A stretch of DNA of 18,208 nt from NCBI GenBank assembly GCA_023432235.1, contig JAEYUX010000144.1, forward strand, positions 1-18,208, read 5' to 3'. A program made the translations under genes and the position numbers. A model generated the notes under the pieces. That model ran no database searches, was not told the origin of the DNA, and saw only the letters and a list, made by a program, of their open reading frames with translations. Numbering within the stretch: position 1 is the first letter of the stretch; every line of letters starts with the position of its first letter. The DNA is from Actinomycetes bacterium (lineage in GTDB: Bacteria > Actinomycetota > Actinomycetes > Actinomycetales > Demequinaceae). Shown in pieces: positions 6,102 to 13,481 of the stretch.

Positions 6102-7238
6102 ATGAAGAAAATGAACAAGCTCGCACTCATCGCGGGCGTCGGCGCCATGGCGCTCACCCTGGCCGCTTGCTCCTCGGACAGCGACTCGGGCGAGACGACC
6201 AAGGCCTCGAGCGGCGGCGGTGGCGGCGAAGCTACTGCCGAGTGCAACGTCGGCATCGCGATGCCGACCCGCTCGCTCGAGCGCTGGATCAACGACGGTG
6301 AGGGCCTCAAGGCCCGCCTGCAGGACGACGGCTGCACCGTCGACCTCCAGTACGCCGACAACAAGACCGACCAGCAGATCTCGCAGCTCCAGAACATGAT
6401 CGCCAACGGTGCGAACATCCTGGTGATTGCGTCGATCGACGGCACCACCTTGGGCCCCGTGCTCGAGGAGGCCGCCTCTGCTGGTGCCACGGTCATTGCT
6501 TACGACCGCCTCATCAACGGCACGGAGAACGTGGACTACTACGCCACGTTCGACAACGAGTCCGTGGGTACCCTCCAGGGTCAGTTCATCGAGGAGACCC
6601 TCGGTCTGGCCGACGGTGAAGGCCCCTACAACTTCGAGCCGTTCGCCGGTAGCCCCGACGACAACAACGCGAAGTTCTTCTTCAAGGGCGCCTGGGACGT
6701 GCTGAGCCAGTACGTCGACAGCGGTCAGCTCGTGGTCCAGTCGGGTAAGGCTCCCGGCTCGGTCGACGACTGGCAGTCCATCGGCATCCTCGGCTGGGGC
6801 TCGGATGACGCCCAGGCCGAAATGGAGACCCGCCTCTCGTCCTTCTACACGGACAAGAAGGTCGACGTCGTCCTGTCGCCGAACGACTCGCTCGCCGTTG
6901 GTATCGCGCAGGCACTTGTCAACGCTGGTTACACCGGCGACGACTTCCCGGTCCTCACGGGCCAGGACGGTGACAAGTCTGCCGTTTCCAACATCCTCAA
7001 GGGCAACCAGTCCATGACGGTCTGGAAGGACACCCGCCTCCTCGGCGAGCGCGTGCAGATGATGATTCAGTCGCTGCTCGCGGGCGAAGAGCCTGAGGTG
7101 AACGACACCGAGACGTACGACAACGGCGTCAAGGTTGTTCCGTCCTACCTCATCACGCCTGAGGTCGTCACGGCCGACACGGTGGAGTCGAAGCTCATTG
7201 AGTCCGGCTTCCTTAAGGCTGAGGACGTAGGCCTCTAA
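6102..7238 (+). CDS. chvE: CUT2-type monosaccharide-binding lipoprotein (ChvE/XylF type)
   Basis: Extracellular monosaccharide-binding component of a ribose/xylose-class ABC importer, 378 residues. The signal is MKKMNKLALIAG followed by LTLAAC, with the lipidated Cys at residue 23 and a Ser/Gly-rich linker. The mature protein has the periplasmic-binding type I signature of ChvE: VGIAMPT, RWINDG, LQYADNKTDQQISQLQNM, LVIASIDGTTLGPVL, VIAYDRLI and DYYATFDN. ATG 6102 is chosen because the basic signal-peptide start and the AAGGAAGGG site 11 nt before it agree; a GTG at 6066 would put 12 polar residues ahead of the signal. It is the first gene of the CUT2 operon beside xylAB, so xylose is the likely ligand, but ChvE-type proteins also bind glucose, galactose and arabinose. 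Confidence 0.92.
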   Translation: MKKMNKLALIAGVGAMALTLAACSSDSDSGETTKASSGGGGGEATAECNVGIAMPTRSLERWINDGEGLKARLQDDGCTVDLQYADNKTDQQISQLQNMIANGANILVIASIDGTTLGPVLEEAASAGATVIAYDRLINGTENVDYYATFDNESVGTLQGQFIEETLGLADGEGPYNFEPFAGSPDDNNAKFFFKGAWDVLSQYVDSGQLVVQSGKAPGSVDDWQSIGILGWGSDDAQAEMETRLSSFYTDKKVDVVLSPNDSLAVGIAQALVNAGYTGDDFPVLTGQDGDKSAVSNILKGNQSMTVWKDTRLLGERVQMMIQSLLAGEEPEVNDTETYDNGVKVVPSYLITPEVVTADTVESKLIESGFLKAEDVGL

Positions 7239-7248
7239 ATACCACTGA

Positions 7249-7286
7249 GGCGGTGGCGTCCGCGGGCAACCGCGGGCGTCACCGTC
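7249..7286 (+). other. Intercistronic hairpin with GCAA loop after the binding-protein gene
   Basis: The arms 7251-7265 and 7270-7284 pair over 15 consecutive positions in RNA, with two G-U wobbles and no mismatch, closing a GCAA (GNRA-type) tetraloop at 7266-7269. Two more pairs extend the base to 7249/7286. It starts 10 nt after the stop and lacks a T-tract. In ABC operons such elements often protect the upstream message, so more binding protein than ATPase and permease is made; that role is inferred here. Confidence 0.75.
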
Positions 7287-7317
7287 CGGTGCGTCACATC
7301 AACTCGGAAGGAACACC

Positions 7318-8847
7318 GTGTCGGACCTCATCCTCCGCATGAAGGACATCGTCAAGGAGTTTTCCGGCGTGCGCGCGCTCAGTGGCGTGTCGCTCGACGT
7401 CACTCGCGGCGAGATCCACGGCATCTGCGGTGAGAACGGCGCCGGAAAGTCGACCCTTATGAAGGTCCTCTCCGGCGTTTATCCTCACGGCAACTTCGAA
7501 GGCGACATCGAGTTCGACGGCAAGCCAGCCGTTTTCCGCTCGATCAACGACTCCGAACATGCTGGCATCGTCATCATTCACCAGGAACTGGCACTGTCGC
7601 CGTACCTGTCCATCGCCGAAAACATCTTCCTCGGCAACGAGCGCGCCAAGAACGGCGTGATCGACTGGCACGAGACCAACCACGCCGCTAAGCAGCTCCT
7701 TGACCGCGTCGGCCTGCGTGAGGATGTGACGACTCCCGTCCTCCACCTTGGTGTCGGTAAGCAACAGCTTGTCGAGATTGCCAAGGCACTGTCGAAGGAC
7801 GTCAAACTTCTCATCCTTGATGAGCCCACAGCCGCGCTCAACGACGAAGACTCCGCCCACCTGCTTGGACTGATCAAGGGCCTCCGCGACGAAGGCATCA
7901 CCTCGATCATCATTTCTCACAAGCTGCAAGAGATCCGCTCTGTTGCCGACAACATCACGGTCATTCGAGATGGTCACACCGTTGACAACTTCTCGATGCA
8001 GGAAAAGGACAACTCCGAGCAGCGTCTGATCCGCTCGATGGTGGGACGTCCGCTTGAGAACCTCTACCCCGAGCGCAGCGTCGAGATCGGCGACGAGGTT
8101 TTCCGTGTCGAGAACTGGAACGCCTTCCACCCGGTCGACACCGGCCGCCAGGTGATCCACGACGCCTCGTTCTATGTGCGTGCAGGCGAAGTTGTTGGCT
8201 TCGCTGGCCTCATGGGAGCTGGCAGGACCGAACTCGCGATGAGCATCTTTGGTCGCCAGTGGGGCACCAAGATCTCGGGCCAGGTATTCCGGCGCGGTGA
8301 GCGGATCGGCACGAGCACTGTGTCGGAAGCAGTCGAGAACGGCTTGGCGTACGTGACCGAAGACCGCAAGCGTTTTGGTCTCAACCTCATCGCTAGCGTG
8401 GCGGCAAACGTCACGGGCGCCAACATGAGCGAGGTTTCTCGGCACGGCATCATCGACCTCCACGATGAGATTGAGGTGGCGGAGAAGTTCCGCGCCGCGC
8501 TCAACATCAAGACGGCGTCGGTGCTGCGCGAGGTCGGCACTTTGTCGGGTGGAAACCAGCAGAAAGTTGTGCTGTCAAAGTGGCTCAACACGAGCCCTGA
8601 GATTCTCATCCTCGATGAGCCCACCCGCGGTGTCGACGTGGGCGCAAAGTACGAGATTTACGGCATCATCAACGACCTCGCCGCGCAGGGCAAGGCGATC
8701 GTGGTGATTTCGTCGGAGCTCCCCGAGCTCCTGGGTGTGTGCGACCGCATCTACACGATCGCAGAAGGACACATCACCGGTGACGTTCCCCGTAAGGACG
8801 CCACGCAGGAACGACTCATGCAACTGATGACTGTGGGAGATAACTAA
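7318..8847 (+). CDS. mmsA: CUT2-type sugar ABC transporter ATPase (two ATPase domains)
   Basis: Cytoplasmic motor subunit, 509 residues with two fused nucleotide-binding domains, as in RbsA/XylG/MmsA (GguA). Domain 1 has Walker A GENGAGKST (38-46), a signature variant LGVGKQQLVEIAKAL, Walker B LLILDEPTAAL and ISHKLQEI. Domain 2 has the degenerate Walker A GLMGAGRTEL normal for this class, a full LSGGNQQKVVLSKWL signature and ILILDEPTRGVDVGAKYEIY. The start is GTG 7318, with GGAAGGA 5 nt before it. It follows the binding-protein gene after an 79-bp gap holding a hairpin and is 2 bp from the permease gene. MmsA rather than XylG is preferred because of the ChvE-like partner. Confidence 0.94.
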   Translation: MSDLILRMKDIVKEFSGVRALSGVSLDVTRGEIHGICGENGAGKSTLMKVLSGVYPHGNFEGDIEFDGKPAVFRSINDSEHAGIVIIHQELALSPYLSIAENIFLGNERAKNGVIDWHETNHAAKQLLDRVGLREDVTTPVLHLGVGKQQLVEIAKALSKDVKLLILDEPTAALNDEDSAHLLGLIKGLRDEGITSIIISHKLQEIRSVADNITVIRDGHTVDNFSMQEKDNSEQRLIRSMVGRPLENLYPERSVEIGDEVFRVENWNAFHPVDTGRQVIHDASFYVRAGEVVGFAGLMGAGRTELAMSIFGRQWGTKISGQVFRRGERIGTSTVSEAVENGLAYVTEDRKRFGLNLIASVAANVTGANMSEVSRHGIIDLHDEIEVAEKFRAALNIKTASVLREVGTLSGGNQQKVVLSKWLNTSPEILILDEPTRGVDVGAKYEIYGIINDLAAQGKAIVVISSELPELLGVCDRIYTIAEGHITGDVPRKDATQERLMQLMTVGDN

Positions 8848-8849
8848 CG

Positions 8850-10049
8850 ATGTCCGAAGCAACGACTACTGAGCTTGCTACTGAAAAGCGCAAGCTCAAC
8901 ATCAACGCGCGTGACTATGGACTGCTTGGTGCGCTGCTCGTCATCGTGGCGCTCTTCCAGTTCTGGTTTACCGACGGCAAGCTGCTTTCCGGCGGTAACC
9001 CTAACTTCTTGATCAGCCAGAACGCCTACGTGGTGATCTTGGCCATCGGCATGGTGATGGTCATCATTGCCGGGCACATCGACCTCTCCGTCGGGTCCCT
9101 TGTCGCCATGATCGGCGCTGTCGTGGCGCTCGCGATGAACGAATGGGGCTTCCCCGTCTGGCTTGCGATTGCCACAGCACTGCTCCTTGGAGCGGTGGTG
9201 GGTGCGTGGCAAGGATTCTGGGTGGCGTTTGTCCGAGTACCCGCCTTTATCGTGACCCTTTCGGGCATGTTGATCTTCCGCGGTCTCGCCATCGTGTTCC
9301 TCACGGGCGGTACCGAGGGCGGCCTGCCCAAGGGCTTCAACGACATCGCCAATGGGTGGGTGCCCGGATGGCTGGGTAAGGCCAACGACCTCGACATCCT
9401 CACGCTCGTCTTTGGAGCTGTGGCGGTTATCGCCTTCGTATTCGGCCAGTTGCGCACCCGCATCAAGCTTGCGGCACGTGACTTGCCTCGCGAAAACCTT
9501 GCCGTGTTCATTCCCAAGGCGGTGCTGACGGCGGCGGCAATTCTGTACGTGGCCTACCTCCTCGCCAACTACCGTGGCACCCCGTACGTCCTCTTCCTCC
9601 TGGGCGTGCTCGTGCTCGCCTATACCTTCGTGCTCAACCGCACGGTGTTTGGCCGTCACATCTACGCCATGGGTGGCAACCGCTTTGCCGCCGTCATGTC
9701 CGGTGTGAAGACCAAGTGGGTCGACTTCTTCATCTTCGTCAACATCGGCGTGCTTGCTGCGGTGGCCGCGATTGTCACGACGGCCCGCGCAGGCGCCGCC
9801 GTGTCGAGCGCCGGTAACTTCTACGAGCTCGACGCGATTGCCTCCGTCTTCATCGGTGGCGCCGCGGTCCAGGGTGGTGTTGGCAAGATCTCGGGCGCCG
9901 TGATTGGTGCACTCGTCATGGGTGTTCTCAACCAGGGTCTGTCCATTGCTGGTGTTGACTCGGCCTGGCAGCAGGTCATCAAGGGTCTGGTGCTGCTCGC
10001 GGCTGTGGCGTTCGACGTCATGAACCGCCGCCGCTCCGGCGCCGCGTAA
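8850..10049 (+). CDS. mmsB: CUT2-type sugar ABC transporter permease
   Basis: Integral membrane permease, 399 residues, of the RbsC/XylH/MmsB (GguB) family. A polar N-terminal tail of about 20 residues precedes roughly ten hydrophobic segments. The conserved family motif AGHIDLSVGSLVAMIGA lies around residues 73-89. The C-terminal half has GRHIYAMGGNRFAAVMSGV and FIGGAAVQGGVGKISGAVIGA, the cytoplasmic-coupling and closing helices of the family. The longer middle region with an extra pair of hydrophobic segments suits XylH/MmsB rather than the shorter RbsC. It starts 2 bp after the ATPase stop with a GGGAGA site and should be translationally linked. A long hairpin follows 7 nt after its stop. 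Confidence 0.94.
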   Translation: MSEATTTELATEKRKLNINARDYGLLGALLVIVALFQFWFTDGKLLSGGNPNFLISQNAYVVILAIGMVMVIIAGHIDLSVGSLVAMIGAVVALAMNEWGFPVWLAIATALLLGAVVGAWQGFWVAFVRVPAFIVTLSGMLIFRGLAIVFLTGGTEGGLPKGFNDIANGWVPGWLGKANDLDILTLVFGAVAVIAFVFGQLRTRIKLAARDLPRENLAVFIPKAVLTAAAILYVAYLLANYRGTPYVLFLLGVLVLAYTFVLNRTVFGRHIYAMGGNRFAAVMSGVKTKWVDFFIFVNIGVLAAVAAIVTTARAGAAVSSAGNFYELDAIASVFIGGAAVQGGVGKISGAVIGALVMGVLNQGLSIAGVDSAWQQVIKGLVLLAAVAFDVMNRRRSGAA

Positions 10050-10056
10050 CCGGGAA

Positions 10057-10131
10057 GGGTGCGCGTCATCGTCACACCGACTGATTTTGGTGGGGCCGTT
10101 CTTGAGCCCACTGAGACGATGCCGCGCACCC
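10057..10131 (+). other. Long stem-loop between the permease and ROK genes
   Basis: Arms of 17 bases, GGGTGCGCGTCATCGTC (10057-10073) and GACGATGCCGCGCACCC (10115-10131), pair at 16 of 17 positions. The 41-nt loop can form its own short stem, GTGGG/CCCAC (10090-10094, 10107-10111). It begins 7 nt past the permease stop and ends 23 nt before the ROK start. No T-tract follows, so attenuation or message protection is likelier than full termination. Confidence 0.7.
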
Positions 10132-10154
10132 TCACACCCGGAAAGGGCAGCCGC

Positions 10155-11327
10155 ATGGATGCCACCCGGCGGCACAATCTGTCCGCCATCCTCACCTCGG
10201 TTCATCACCACCCGGGCATGTCCCGTGCGGAATTAACACGACACAGCGGCCTCAACCGCTCCACTGTCGGCGCACTTGTTGCCGAGCTCACTGAACTAGG
10301 GCTTGTGCGTGAAGTCGCCCCCGCAGAACACGCATCGCGAGGACGTCCAAGCCCCCACGTCTACCCGCGCACCGACGTGATGGCACTCGCCCTCAACCCC
10401 GATCTCGACGCCGTCACTGTTGGGCTCGTCGGACTGGGCGGCACTCTCCATCAACGTGTGCGTCGCCCGTGGACCAAGACGCCCACCGTTGCCGAGACGG
10501 TCGATGCGATCAAAGACATCTCTCAAAGTCTCATTGGCGACCTCGACCCCTCCGCGACGTTGGTGGGCGCCGGCGTCGCCGTGCCTGGACTCGTCCGCTC
10601 CGAGGATTCGTTTGTGGTGCGAGCCCCGCACCTCGACTGGACGATGGAACCGCTTGGAGATCTCCTCGTCAAAGCCCTTGGCATGCCCGTCGTTGTCCGC
10701 AATGACGCCCGTGTGGCGACGGTCGCGGAAACAGTCTTTGGTGCCGGCCGCGGCGTGCGCGACCTCGTCTATGTAAACGGCTCCCCTTCCGGTATCGGCG
10801 GTGGCGCCATCGTGGATGGCGTGACGTTGCGCGGCACCTCCGGCTTTGGCGGCGAGTTTGGACACACCGCAGTTGCCGGCGGGAAGGACCCCTGCCACTG
10901 CGGCCGACGCGGTTGCCTCGAGACCGAGGTGAGCCACGCCCGTATCCTGGCGGCCTTGGGCAAAGACAGCGTGGACCTCGGCGATCTCGACGATGAGCTG
11001 GTCAAGGCGGCGGCTGACCCAAAGGTGCGCGCCGAAATCCAGCGTCAACTTGGGGTGCTGTCGGGAGCGGTGGGCAACCTCATTTCGATCTTCAACCCCG
11101 AGATCGTCATGCTTGGCGGCTTCTTGGGTTCGCTTTACGCCCAAGCTCCCATGGTTCTCGACACCGCGGTTGCGCGCGACTCGTTTGCGCCCATTTCGAG
11201 CAACACCCGTATTGAGAGGGCGCAGTTGGGGTCACGCGTGCACTTGGTTGGTGCCGCTGAGTTGGCCTTCATGCCGCTCTTGCGCGACCCCGCAGGCTTC
11301 ATGCGTGAGGCGTTGCAGGCGAGCTAG
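10155..11327 (+). CDS. ROK-family transcriptional regulator (XylR-like)
   Basis: Sugar-responsive regulator of 390 residues. Residues about 5-60 are a winged helix-turn-helix (RHNLSAILTSVHHHPGMSRA, then LNRSTVGALVAELTELGLV). The rest is a ROK sugar-kinase-like domain with the zinc motif CHCGRRGCLE at residues 247-256 and the upstream GH pair (His237). ATG 10155 is supported by GAAAGGG 7 nt before it and by the helix-turn-helix starting at once. It follows the CUT2 permease on the same strand, separated by a 105-bp gap with a long hairpin, so it is probably transcribed with the transporter. ROK proteins of this layout include XylR repressors; whether this one binds near xylA is inferred. A TTA codon occurs early in the gene. 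Confidence 0.92.
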   Translation: MDATRRHNLSAILTSVHHHPGMSRAELTRHSGLNRSTVGALVAELTELGLVREVAPAEHASRGRPSPHVYPRTDVMALALNPDLDAVTVGLVGLGGTLHQRVRRPWTKTPTVAETVDAIKDISQSLIGDLDPSATLVGAGVAVPGLVRSEDSFVVRAPHLDWTMEPLGDLLVKALGMPVVVRNDARVATVAETVFGAGRGVRDLVYVNGSPSGIGGGAIVDGVTLRGTSGFGGEFGHTAVAGGKDPCHCGRRGCLETEVSHARILAALGKDSVDLGDLDDELVKAAADPKVRAEIQRQLGVLSGAVGNLISIFNPEIVMLGGFLGSLYAQAPMVLDTAVARDSFAPISSNTRIERAQLGSRVHLVGAAELAFMPLLRDPAGFMREALQAS

Positions 11328-11343
11328 TCGCACTCGGCATCGC

Positions 11344-11964
11344 CTACAGCAATGCACCCATTGGCAGTGTGAACCGCCAGCCGTCCGCAAGCTTCTCGTC
11401 GATCACGCGGAGGATTGCGGTCACGGTCCCCGCGCGATCCCCTCCTCCATCATGGACAAGGACGAACTCTCCTGGAGTCATCTCGTTGCGCAGCCTATCC
11501 GCTAGCACATCCGGATCTTGCTCCACCCAATCCTCGACGTGGTGGACGACATCGAGCGGTTGCATCCCCAGCGAGACCGCGACCTCGGCCGTCACTCCCC
11601 ATGACCCATTTGGCGCCCGCCAGAACGGCACTCGCGCGTGCGGGTCCCCAAGAGCGCCCCGGATGATGTCGAGGTTCGCGAGCATGTCAGCCCTGACAGC
11701 GTCGGCGTCCCACTCCCCCATGTCAGCGAAGGACGTCGAGTGATTGCACAGGACGTGTCCGTCCGCCACGATGCGTCGGAGCAGCGAGGCTCCCCCAGGC
11801 GCCTCGATCTGCTCACCCACCACGGCAAACACGGCCGAGATGCTCCGGTCGCGGAGGCCGTCAAGCAGCCGCGCGGTGTCCTCGCCGTTAGGCCCGTCGT
11901 CAAAGGTGAGGGCGCACACGAGTCCGTCCCCTTGCGCCCGACGCTCTGGGACGACGCTCAGCAT
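11344..11964 (-). CDS. Polysaccharide deacetylase (NodB) family protein, cytoplasmic and with altered metal site
   Basis: 206-residue carbohydrate esterase 4-like domain. Motif 1, TFDDGPN (20-26), has the base and metal Asp. Motif 2 reads NHSTSF: His75 is present, but the residue four places on, normally the second zinc His, is Phe79. Motif 3 is RAPNGSWG and motif 5 is VLVHDGGGDRAGTV. No signal peptide or membrane anchor is visible, unlike the usual secreted cell-wall deacetylases. It starts 2 bp after the gatB stop with only a weak ribosome site, so it is probably the last gene of the gat operon through coupling. Its stop is 16 bp from the convergent ROK gene. Activity and substrate are uncertain. 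Confidence 0.82.
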   Translation of the reverse strand: MLSVVPERRAQGDGLVCALTFDDGPNGEDTARLLDGLRDRSISAVFAVVGEQIEAPGGASLLRRIVADGHVLCNHSTSFADMGEWDADAVRADMLANLDIIRGALGDPHARVPFWRAPNGSWGVTAEVAVSLGMQPLDVVHHVEDWVEQDPDVLADRLRNEMTPGEFVLVHDGGGDRAGTVTAILRVIDEKLADGWRFTLPMGALL

Positions 11965-11966
11965 GA

Positions 11967-13481
11967 CTACCCAGCCACCCCGGCACGGGCGAGGATGATC
12001 TCCCGTACGCGGCCAGCGTCGGCTTGACCCTTTGTCGCCTTCATGACGGCTCCGACGATGGCGCCAGCAGCCTGGACCTTGCCTTCCCGGATCTTGTCGA
12101 GAACGTCAGGCTGGGACGCGAGAGCCTCGTCGACAGCGGCTTCAAGCGCCGAGTCATCGGAGACCACCTCAAGTCCGCGGCTCTCCACGATCTGCGCCGG
12201 CGAACCTTCACCATCGAGCACGCCTGCCAGCACCTGGCGGGCGATCTTGTCGTTGATGCGGCCCGAGTCGATGAGGCCCTGCAGTTCGCTGATTGCCGCC
12301 GGAGTCACGGCCAATGACGCGAGGTCGACGTCGCGCTCATTCGCGATACGCGCAAGCTCGCCCATCCACCACTTGCGGGCGGCCTGCGCCGTGACGCCAG
12401 CGGCGACGGTGTCAGCGATGAGGGTGAGAGCGTCTGCCGCAACGGCGTCGCGCATCTCAAGCTCGCTGAAGCCCCACTCGTCGCGCAAGCGGGCCCGCAT
12501 CTTGGCAGGGTGCTCGGGGATCGTGCCCCGGAGTTCCTCAACCCACTCGCGAGACGGCTCAACCGGAAGCAAATCCGGCTCAGGGAAGTATCGGTAGTCC
12601 TCCGCTTGCTCCTTGGATCGGCCAGGAGTTGTGGAGCCGGTGTCCTCATGCCAGTGGCGCGTTTCTTGCGTCACCGCTTCGCCAGCGTCGAGCAGTTGCG
12701 CCTGCCGCACCACCTCAAAGTGGATGGCCCGCTCGATCGCACGGAGCGAGTTGACGTTCTTCGTCTCAGAGCGCTTACCAAAAGGCACTGCCGACTGATC
12801 CTCGCCGGGCGCAGCCTTGGGGCGAAGCGACAAGTTGACGTCCGCACGCAAGCGGCCCTGTTCCATCCGGCCATCGGAGATGTCGAGAGCGCGGACGATG
12901 TCACGAATCGTTGCGACATACGCGCGTGCAACCTCGGCGGTGCGTGCACCCATCCCCTCGATGGGCTTTGTGACGATCTCAACGAGGGGGACGCCGCCAC
13001 GGTTGTAGTCAACGAGCGAGTAGTCAGCTCCCTGGATGCCGCCGGTGCCGCCGACGTGGGTGTTCTTTCCGGCGTCCTCTTCCATGTGGGCGCGCTCGAT
13101 GCCGATCGTCACCACCGTGCCGTCGTCGAGGACAACGTCCAACTCACCCTCGTAGCACGTCGGCTCGTCGTACTGGGAGATTTGGTAGTCCTTGGCGAGG
13201 TCCGGGTAGAAGTAGTTCTTGCGGGCAAAACGGCTTGACTCCCGGATCGAGCAGCCGAGCGCGAGGCCAAGGCGAATTGCCGACTCGACAGCCTTCTCGT
13301 TCGTCACCGGCATCGACCCAGGAAGACCCAAGCACACGGGGCACACCTGGGTGTTCGGCTCGGCGCCGAACTCATTCGCACAGCCGCAGAACATCTTCGT
13401 CTTCGTGTTGAGCTCGACGTGAACCTCAATGCCGAACACGGGGTCGTAGCGCTCAACGGCGGTGTCGTACGTGAGGCTCAT
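11967..13481 (-). CDS. gatB: Asp-tRNA(Asn)/Glu-tRNA(Gln) amidotransferase subunit B
   Basis: tRNA-binding and kinase subunit of GatCAB, which makes Gln-tRNA(Gln) and/or Asn-tRNA(Asn) by amidating mischarged tRNA. It has 504 residues, the usual length. The cradle domain begins with FGIEVHVELNTKTKMFCGC and continues with CPVCLGLPGSMPV, giving the paired-Cys zinc site. DYNRGGVPLVEIVT, KRSETKNVNSLRAIERAI and YRYFPEPDL follow, and the C-terminal helical and YqeY-like tail ends near the stop. ATG 13481 overlaps the gatA stop as ATGA, with a strong GGAGGTGA site 4 nt before it. Confidence 0.97.
   Translation of the reverse strand: MSLTYDTAVERYDPVFGIEVHVELNTKTKMFCGCANEFGAEPNTQVCPVCLGLPGSMPVTNEKAVESAIRLGLALGCSIRESSRFARKNYFYPDLAKDYQISQYDEPTCYEGELDVVLDDGTVVTIGIERAHMEEDAGKNTHVGGTGGIQGADYSLVDYNRGGVPLVEIVTKPIEGMGARTAEVARAYVATIRDIVRALDISDGRMEQGRLRADVNLSLRPKAAPGEDQSAVPFGKRSETKNVNSLRAIERAIHFEVVRQAQLLDAGEAVTQETRHWHEDTGSTTPGRSKEQAEDYRYFPEPDLLPVEPSREWVEELRGTIPEHPAKMRARLRDEWGFSELEMRDAVAADALTLIADTVAAGVTAQAARKWWMGELARIANERDVDLASLAVTPAAISELQGLIDSGRINDKIARQVLAGVLDGEGSPAQIVESRGLEVVSDDSALEAAVDEALASQPDVLDKIREGKVQAAGAIVGAVMKATKGQADAGRVREIILARAGVAG

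Noticed and set aside
8844..10211. 455-codon minus-strand open frame opposite the permease gene
   Set aside because: Product is His/Asp/Glu-rich with no fold signature; the plus-strand permease explains the region.
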